54,540 nucleotides of DNA from Bradyrhizobium lablabi (GTDB lineage Bacteria > Pseudomonadota > Alphaproteobacteria > Rhizobiales > Xanthobacteraceae). Location: contig NZ_LLYB01000060.1 of assembly GCF_001440475.1 (NCBI RefSeq), forward strand, positions 202,283-256,822, in the 5' to 3' direction. Shown here one piece after another: positions 49,630 through 54,540 of the stretch. Position 1 is the first letter of the stretch. Each line of letters begins with the position of its first letter. A program made the position numbers and the translations under genes. The notes beneath the pieces were generated by a model that did no database searches, was not told the origin of the DNA, and worked only from the letters and a program-made list of their open reading frames with translations.

Positions 49630-50565
49630 GTGCCGGTCCCGGTCCTGCTGATCACCGGCTTTCTCGGGGCGGGCAAGACCACGGTCGTGAACCATCTGCT
49701 GGCGCATGCGGCGGGGCGGCGTATCGCCGCCGTGGTCAACGATTTCGGTGCTGTTAACATCGATGCGGAGCTGATCGCGGGCGCCAGCGACGGGGTGGTC
49801 AGCCTGAGCAACGGCTGCATCTGCTGCTCGCTGGAAGGCGATCTCCTGCGCACGCTCGCCACGCTGCTGCGGCGTGATCCGCGGCCGGAGTACATCGTGA
49901 TCGAAACCAGCGGGGTCGCCGATCCCGCCGATATCGTCCGCAACCTGATGGACCCCGTGATCTGGCGCGAGGCGCCGCTGGAAACCGTGCTGTGCGTGAT
50001 GGACGCGACGACACCACCGGAGAAATTGAACGACGACGCGCTGTTGCGGTCACAGCTCCGGGCGGCAGACGTGGTCGCGCTCAGCAAGGTAGATCTGGTG
50101 GACGCAGCTTGTAGCGCGCATCTGCGTGAGGTCATTCGCGCGCTGCGCCCGGCGGCGGTGGTGGTCGATGCTCAGCATGGCGAAGTTTCCCCTGCGCTGC
50201 TTTTTCCTGTCGACGTGGACCGCGCTCCGGCGCCGCGCGAGCCAGGGCCGCGACGACCGGCGACTGACCGGTTCGAGACGCTGAGCTTCACATCGGAGCG
50301 GCCCGTGTCGCTCCCCCGATTGCAGCAAGCGATCGGCCGGCTGGCGCCAAAACTCGCCCGCGCGAAGGGATTGTTCGAGACAGTAGAGCAGCCCGGGCGG
50401 TTGATGGTGTTTCAACTCGCCGGCGGACGCGCGACGCTGGCGCCGGGCGAAGCGCCGGCCGCCGGGGTGCCGCGGACGCGAATCGTATTCATTGCCGAGA
50501 TCGGGGTTCTCTCGAAGGCCGAGATCGATGGGATCATGGAAGCGTGCATCTTGCGCGATGACTGA
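49630..50565 (+). CDS. CobW/G3E family GTPase (possible metallochaperone)
   Basis: A 311-residue GTPase starting at GTG 49630. Walker A is GFLGAGKT (about residues 10-17). The metal-binding CxCC appears as NGCICCSLEGD (about 61-71). The switch-type VIETSGVADPADI and the base-specific SKVD (near 151) follow. The C-terminal domain (about 215-311) holds RFETLSFTSERPVSLPRLQQAI. G3E GTPases deliver zinc, cobalt or nickel to target enzymes. The coupling to the amidohydrolase gene, which needs metal, suggests it serves that enzyme (inference). Confidence 0.9.
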   Translation: MPVPVLLITGFLGAGKTTVVNHLLAHAAGRRIAAVVNDFGAVNIDAELIAGASDGVVSLSNGCICCSLEGDLLRTLATLLRRDPRPEYIVIETSGVADPADIVRNLMDPVIWREAPLETVLCVMDATTPPEKLNDDALLRSQLRAADVVALSKVDLVDAACSAHLREVIRALRPAAVVVDAQHGEVSPALLFPVDVDRAPAPREPGPRRPATDRFETLSFTSERPVSLPRLQQAIGRLAPKLARAKGLFETVEQPGRLMVFQLAGGRATLAPGEAPAAGVPRTRIVFIAEIGVLSKAEIDGIMEACILRDD

Positions 50566-50591
50566 TTGATCGCGGCGGCCTACGCCTGCAT

Positions 50592-51371
50592 CTACTCCTG
50601 CAGCGACGAGACGCTTGCGGCGATATTGTCGGCTAGCGCTTTCACCAGCGGCACGTAGCGCTGGACGATGTCGCCGCGGTCGAGCGCCGAAGTGAAGTAG
50701 GTCATGCCGACGGTGGCGAGCACGCGGCTGTTGACGATGATGGGAACGGCGATCGTGTTCGATGAGCGCGGTTCGACCATGGGGTCGCGTTCGGCAAAGC
50801 CTTGCTTGCGGATCGCGGTCAGCAACGCCAGCGCGCGTTTGCGCTCGGTGGCGAGCTTGTCTTCGGCCTCCTGCGACCGCGCCAGCATGTCGAGCAGCAT
50901 CGAGCGCTCGCTGATGGGACAGAACGCCAGATAGGCACGCCCCAGCGCCCGCCCGAGCAGGCTGAGATGGGTGTTGAGGGTGCCGTGAAACGGCGAGACC
51001 GGGCTGTCGGGAATGGTGCTAAATCGGACCACGACCGAACTCCTGTCGAGCACGGCGATGGCAATCGGCCAGTGATATTGCCGCGTGAAGGCGATCGCCC
51101 ATGGGCGCGCGGCTTCCACCACCAGCGGATCGCCGTGAAAGCCGTTGCTCAGCGATTTGACCCGCGAGGCGACGGCATAACCGCCTTGTCGCCGGTCGTT
51201 GGCGGCATAGCCCATCGCGCATAGCGACTTCATCAGTCGCACCACCGTCGATTTCGGCAGGCCGGTCGCCTTGTGCAGGCGATCGATCGAGGTGACGCGG
51301 TGGCGGTTGAGTTCCTCCAGCAAGAGGAGGCTGCGCGAGGCGGCTTCGACGGTGTCGGATTTGAGGGGCAT
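50592..51371 (-). CDS. IclR family transcriptional regulator
   Basis: A 259-residue regulator. An N-terminal winged helix-turn-helix (about residues 1-70: RSLLLLEELNRHRVTSIDRLHKATGLPKSTVVRLMKSL) is followed by the IclR effector domain (about 80-255, with SRVKSLSNGF, PVSPFHGTLNTHLSLLGRALGRAYLAFCP and SNTIAVPIIVNSRVLATVGMTYF). It probably controls the divergent aldolase operon and itself. A perfect palindrome (51380-51394) lies nine bases before its start. The effector is unknown. Confidence 0.93.
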   Translation of the reverse strand: MPLKSDTVEAASRSLLLLEELNRHRVTSIDRLHKATGLPKSTVVRLMKSLCAMGYAANDRRQGGYAVASRVKSLSNGFHGDPLVVEAARPWAIAFTRQYHWPIAIAVLDRSSVVVRFSTIPDSPVSPFHGTLNTHLSLLGRALGRAYLAFCPISERSMLLDMLARSQEAEDKLATERKRALALLTAIRKQGFAERDPMVEPRSSNTIAVPIIVNSRVLATVGMTYFTSALDRGDIVQRYVPLVKALADNIAASVSSLQE

Positions 51372-51379
51372 CTCAAGAA

Positions 51380-51394
51380 TTCCACCTGGTGGAA
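51380..51394. promoter_or_regulatory. 15-bp palindrome, candidate IclR operator
   Basis: TTCCACC-T-GGTGGAA is a perfect palindrome in the 139-bp region between the IclR gene and the divergent aldolase gene. GGAA/TTCC half-sites are common in IclR-family operators. It sits in the leader of the regulator gene, which suggests autoregulation. Confidence 0.6.
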
Positions 51395-51510
51395 CGCGGC
51401 CGAATAGCTATGGCCGACCGGCGTCCGCCCTGCAATGGTTTTCGCCAAGCGCCACGCCGGGGCCTGCCTCCTGAAGGCAGCCCCGTGCAGATGGCCGGGG
51501 AGGAACAGCC

Positions 51511-52329
51511 GTGTCCGGAGACATCGTCAGGCCGCATTTTTCGTCATTCCGCCGCCGCTTCGCGGCGCGGCAGCCCGTGGTCGGCTCGTTCATCAAGACG
51601 CCGACAACGCATGCGACCGAGATTTTTGGTGCGCTCGGCTATGATTTTGTCGTGATCGACGAGGAGCACGCGCCGATCGATCGCGCGATGACCGATGTCA
51701 TGCTGCTGGCCGCGCGCGCCAGCAACCTCGCCGGCATTGTGCGGGTGTCGTCGGACGATCCCGCCAAGATCCTGTCGTGCCTCGACTGCGGCGCAACCGG
51801 TGTGCTGGTGCCCCATGTCGCGACGGTCGAGAAGGCGCGCGCTGTCGCCGCCGCTGCGCGCTACCGCGGCGGACGGCGCGGTTATTCCGGCTCGTCCCGC
51901 GCCGGCGCCTATGGCGGCACGCCGGTGTGGTCTCTCGTCGATGAACAGGATGCATCGGTCTGCGCGATCGCGATGATCGAGGACCCGGAAGCGCTGGATC
52001 ATATCGACGCTATCGCCGCCGTCGACGGCATCCACGGCTTCTTCATCGGCCGCGGCGATCTCACCGTTGCCCTCGGCGCCAAATCGTCGGCCGATGCCTC
52101 CGTGAAGGACGCGGTTATCAGGATCATCGCCGCGGCGAAGAAGGTCGCCAAGCCGGTCTGCGTGATGGTCGCGGGCGCGGCGGAAGCAAAGGAATTCGCC
52201 GATCTCGGCGCCAGCGCCTTCATCATCTCGTCGGATCAGGGCCAGATGCGCCGGGCCGCGGCGCAAACGCTCACCGATTTCAAGACCCTCGTCAAAACCA
52301 CGGATGGTTCGCATGTATCACAGCTCTGA
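51511..52329 (+). CDS. HpcH/HpaI aldolase/citrate lyase family protein
   Basis: A 272-residue class II (metal-dependent) aldolase of the HpcH/HpaI family, starting at GTG 51511 with GGGGAGG ahead. IDEEHAPIDRAMTD, GIVRVSSDDPAKILSCLDCGATGVLVPHVATVEKARAVAAAARY (about 75-117) and DGIHGFFIGRGDLTVALG hold the catalytic Arg, metal ligands and the phosphate- or carboxylate-binding elements of the family. The reaction is cleavage of a 4-hydroxy-2-oxoacid or a related compound. It is the first gene of a four-gene plus-strand group with a bicupin, a metal-dependent hydrolase and an alpha/beta hydrolase; the end overlaps the next start by 26 bases. Confidence 0.9.
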   Translation: MSGDIVRPHFSSFRRRFAARQPVVGSFIKTPTTHATEIFGALGYDFVVIDEEHAPIDRAMTDVMLLAARASNLAGIVRVSSDDPAKILSCLDCGATGVLVPHVATVEKARAVAAAARYRGGRRGYSGSSRAGAYGGTPVWSLVDEQDASVCAIAMIEDPEALDHIDAIAAVDGIHGFFIGRGDLTVALGAKSSADASVKDAVIRIIAAAKKVAKPVCVMVAGAAEAKEFADLGASAFIISSDQGQMRRAAAQTLTDFKTLVKTTDGSHVSQL

Positions 52330-53242
52330 TCCACGCGCTGCGCTCGCCGCCACGCCGGCCGGCACCAAGCCCGCAGCCACTCACTTCGCAGGCGCCGAAT
52401 ACGCCAAATTCTACGAAACGGCGCCGGCTGAAAATCACAATGGCGCGCGCACCTGGTACGCCCGCGGCCAGAACTTCATCATCGCCTATAGCGAGGCCGA
52501 GGAGGGCGCGGTGCTGAGCCGCAATAACCAGCCCGACGAATATGTCGTGCTGCTCCCCGATCCCGGCGCGGGCGCCGAGATCGTGTGGGGTAACGAGCGC
52601 AAGGTCGTCAGCGGCCACTCCATCAGCTTCGTACCGGCTGGCGCAAGCTCTGTCACGCTGCGCGGCGCTGCAAAAGTGGTGCGCATGGTGACGACGCGAT
52701 CGGAAGATCTCGCAAGATTGTGCTCCAACGCCGCGTCCTATGCAACGCCGCATCCCAATCTGCCGGCGTTCGAGCCGTGGCCGGAAGCTTCGGGCGGGGC
52801 GAAGATCCGGACCTACAGTCTCGACGTCGCGGCGACGCCGGGCCGGTTTGGCCGGATCTTCCGCTGCTCGACCTTCATGGTGAATTTCCTCGAGCCGAAG
52901 AACGGCCCGCGCGACCCGAGCAAGATGTCGCCGCATCACCATGACGATTTCGAGCAATGCTCGCTGGCGCTGGCCGGCACCTTCATCCATCACCTGCGCT
53001 GGCCATGGACAACTGACATGGCGCAGTGGCGCGCCGACGATCACGAGAGCTGCGGGTCGCCCTCCATCGCGGTGATTCCGCCACCCTCCATCCACACCTC
53101 GCAGGCCGTCGATCCCAAGCTCAATGTTCTCGTCGATATCTTCTGCCCGCCGCGGCTGGATTTTTCGGCCAAACCGGGCTGGGTGCTGAACGAGGATGAT
53201 TATCCGATGCCCGCGCAAGCCGCCAGCAAATCCGCTGCCTGA
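52304..53242 (+). CDS. bicupin protein of the IclR-controlled catabolic group
   Basis: A 312-residue protein with two cupin-like barrels. The first (about 75-130: PDEYVVLLPDPGAGAEIVWGNERKVVSGHSISFVPAGASSVTLRG) lacks obvious metal ligands. The second (about 205-285) has SPHHHDDFEQCSLALAGTFIHH, with His211-213 and Glu217, and a later His264 in PPPSIHTSQ, so it could bind a metal. It might be an isomerase, dioxygenase or decarboxylase in the same pathway as the aldolase; none is demonstrated. The ATG 52304 overlaps the aldolase 3' end; ATG 52313 is an equally possible start. Confidence 0.75.
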   Translation: MVRMYHSSDPRAALAATPAGTKPAATHFAGAEYAKFYETAPAENHNGARTWYARGQNFIIAYSEAEEGAVLSRNNQPDEYVVLLPDPGAGAEIVWGNERKVVSGHSISFVPAGASSVTLRGAAKVVRMVTTRSEDLARLCSNAASYATPHPNLPAFEPWPEASGGAKIRTYSLDVAATPGRFGRIFRCSTFMVNFLEPKNGPRDPSKMSPHHHDDFEQCSLALAGTFIHHLRWPWTTDMAQWRADDHESCGSPSIAVIPPPSIHTSQAVDPKLNVLVDIFCPPRLDFSAKPGWVLNEDDYPMPAQAASKSAA

Positions 53243-53271
53243 CGCGTTCACGTAGAAAGAGGGCCCTGATC

Positions 53272-54243
53272 ATGGCCGACACGCAAGCTTCCTATCCGAC
53301 CACCGTTCCGCTGCCGCCGCTATCGCGGGCGGCAGAAGTCGCCGAGCTTCTGGTCGGCGCGATCGATCTGCACTGCCACAGCGGCCCGGCCGCCATGCCG
53401 CGCATCCTCGACCATCACGAGGAACTGCTGGATGCGGCGGAAGCGAAATTTCGCGCCGTGCTATTCAAGGATCATTTCTATGCCGGCATGCCACATGCGA
53501 TCCTGCTGGAGAAGCTGTTTCCCGAAACCAATGTAAAGCTGTTCTCCGGCATCGTGCTGAACAACGCGTCCGGCGGCATCAATCCGCATGCCGTCGATCA
53601 CACGATCAAGCTCGGCGGCAAGATCGTCTGGATGCCGACGCTGTCGGCGGCGAACCATATCGAGGCGATGGCGGCCGGAAACAAAACCTTTCCGAAGACC
53701 TCGCAGAAGATGCTGGATCCGATCCCGCTGTCCGCGCTCGACGCCAATGGCAAGCTTACGGATGACACCCGGAAGGTGATCGATCTCATCGCCGAGGCTG
53801 ATATCATCCTGGCTGGCGGTCACCTGCCGGCCAGCGAGTTGCACATTCTGTTCGACGAGGCGGCGCGGCGCGGCGTCAAGAAGATGATAGTGAACCATCC
53901 GACCTATATCGTTGGCTGCAACGATACCGATATCCGCCAGCTTGTCGCCATCGGCGTCAAGATGGAGCATTCGATCTGCATGTTCATCGAGGGCAAATCG
54001 TTGAAGTACAGCCCGGATGATCTTGCGCATCTGATCGAGGTAGCCGGCGTCGACAATACGATCCTGTCGTCCGATCTCGGCCTGCAGGGTTCGCAGCGTC
54101 CGGTCGATGGTTTTCGTAGCATCACGCAGATCTTGCTCGATCTGCAGATGCCGCGGCCTGCGATCAGGAAACTCATCAGTGACAACGCCGCGCGGTTCCT
54201 GAATCTTCCGGAGATGCAGTCGGCTGCGCAAGACGCCGCCTAG
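53272..54243 (+). CDS. metal-dependent hydrolase-like protein (DUF6282-like, amidohydrolase fold)
   Basis: A 323-residue protein. The HxH motif of metal-dependent hydrolases is IDLHCHSGPA (about 31-40). Further likely ligands are FKDHFYAGMPHA, GGHLPASELHILF, VNHPTYIVG and, near the C-terminus, LSSDLGLQGSQRPVDGF with a conserved Asp. This set fits the DUF6282 amidohydrolase-like group. It could hydrolyse a lactone, amide or decarboxylate a product of the same pathway. Its ATG follows the bicupin stop by 29 bases. No signal peptide is seen. Confidence 0.78.
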   Translation: MADTQASYPTTVPLPPLSRAAEVAELLVGAIDLHCHSGPAAMPRILDHHEELLDAAEAKFRAVLFKDHFYAGMPHAILLEKLFPETNVKLFSGIVLNNASGGINPHAVDHTIKLGGKIVWMPTLSAANHIEAMAAGNKTFPKTSQKMLDPIPLSALDANGKLTDDTRKVIDLIAEADIILAGGHLPASELHILFDEAARRGVKKMIVNHPTYIVGCNDTDIRQLVAIGVKMEHSICMFIEGKSLKYSPDDLAHLIEVAGVDNTILSSDLGLQGSQRPVDGFRSITQILLDLQMPRPAIRKLISDNAARFLNLPEMQSAAQDAA

Positions 54244-54300
54244 CGAGCACAGGCGCAAAGACCGCGAAGAAGCGGCGCGCGCCAAGGGGAGGAAGTTACC

Positions 54301-54540
54301 ATGGGTCGATCAGATCGTGACGGCGGCGTGCTGATGTACCGCATCGGGTCGAAGGCGATTTTGGTAGTCGTGGCGTTGTTATCCGCTGGTGCAGTCCATA
54401 CGGCCTTCGCCCAGGAGAACCGCAAGCCGCCGATCATCCTTGAATCAACCGGCGCGTATGAAGTGGGCGGCAAGGTCATTGCCAAGCCGGGTGACCCCAG
54501 CCAGACGCTCTCCTGCGATCACGGCTATGTCGAATACTTC
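54301..54540 (+). CDS. exported alpha/beta-hydrolase-like protein, 5' part (truncated by the window)
   Basis: The frame from ATG 54301 runs to the window end (80 codons, no stop). GGGGAGG stands nine bases before the ATG. The protein begins with a signal peptide (SKAILVVVALLSAGAVHTAFAQ) and continues PPIILESTGAYEVGGKVIAKPGDPSQTLSCDHGYVEYF. This N-terminus recalls exported alpha/beta hydrolases I have seen in related genomes, but the catalytic part is beyond the window, so the family call is tentative. It is the fourth gene of the aldolase group. Confidence 0.6.
   Translation, partial: MGRSDRDGGVLMYRIGSKAILVVVALLSAGAVHTAFAQENRKPPIILESTGAYEVGGKVIAKPGDPSQTLSCDHGYVEYF

Overview
The window looks like the chromosome of a member of the Bradyrhizobium/Rhodopseudomonas group (Alphaproteobacteria, Hyphomicrobiales). 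The evidence is high GC with strong third-position bias, an alphaproteobacterial dnaG-rpoD pair, an RpoH-type sigma factor, a small chlorite dismutase, and several kinds of dispersed inverted repeats that I associate with Bradyrhizobium genomes. I did no database search; all family calls come from reading motifs.

Layout. Positions 1-9.8 kb are housekeeping and general metabolism: gamma-glutamylcyclotransferase-like protein, chlorite dismutase, dnaG, rpoD with its terminator, a DCC thiol-oxidoreductase coupled to an MFS exporter, and a DUF817 membrane protein. Positions 9.8-17.8 kb are envelope-related: a heparanase-like GH79 enzyme, an OmpA-like protein, and two paralogous MltB-type lytic transglycosylases. 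Between these two lies a compact minus-strand cassette: a short secreted peptide ending in an FFNFNNC core, a radical SAM/SPASM maturase, and a large membrane protein. I read this as a candidate cyclophane-type RiPP system, and it is the best lead in the window. Positions 17.9-28.1 kb hold ordinary chromosomal genes (DUF1963 protein, SDR, single-domain response regulator, LysE exporter, diguanylate cyclase, amidase, rpoH, RluA-type pseudouridine synthase). Among them is a 22-codon Lys/Ala gene with its own RBS and terminator.

A tRNA-Glu(CTC) at 28.2 kb opens a more A/T-rich, partly decayed glycan-type island (28.3-35.0 kb): methyltransferases (one frameshifted), a truncated GtrA protein, a multi-pass membrane protein with an extracytoplasmic tail, an eroded IS3 OrfA, a GT2 glycosyltransferase and an epimerase. 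Next, a 625-bp segment occurs twice (35.1 and 38.7 kb). One copy is truncated at an inverted repeat, and the two copies bracket two secreted proteins, one an L,D-transpeptidase-like protein.

Positions 40-46.3 kb hold a mandelate-racemase-family enzyme and a second notable system: an NrtR-type Nudix regulator in operon with a methyltransferase/Nudix-like fusion, divergent from an SPFH protein and a NAD-kinase-fold protein. The shared control region has two perfect palindromes, each placed over a plausible -35 element. The window ends with a double hot-dog thioesterase, a D-aminoacylase-like amidohydrolase plus CobW-type GTPase, and an IclR-controlled catabolic gene set (HpcH/HpaI aldolase, bicupin, metal-dependent hydrolase, and a secreted alpha/beta hydrolase cut by the window end).
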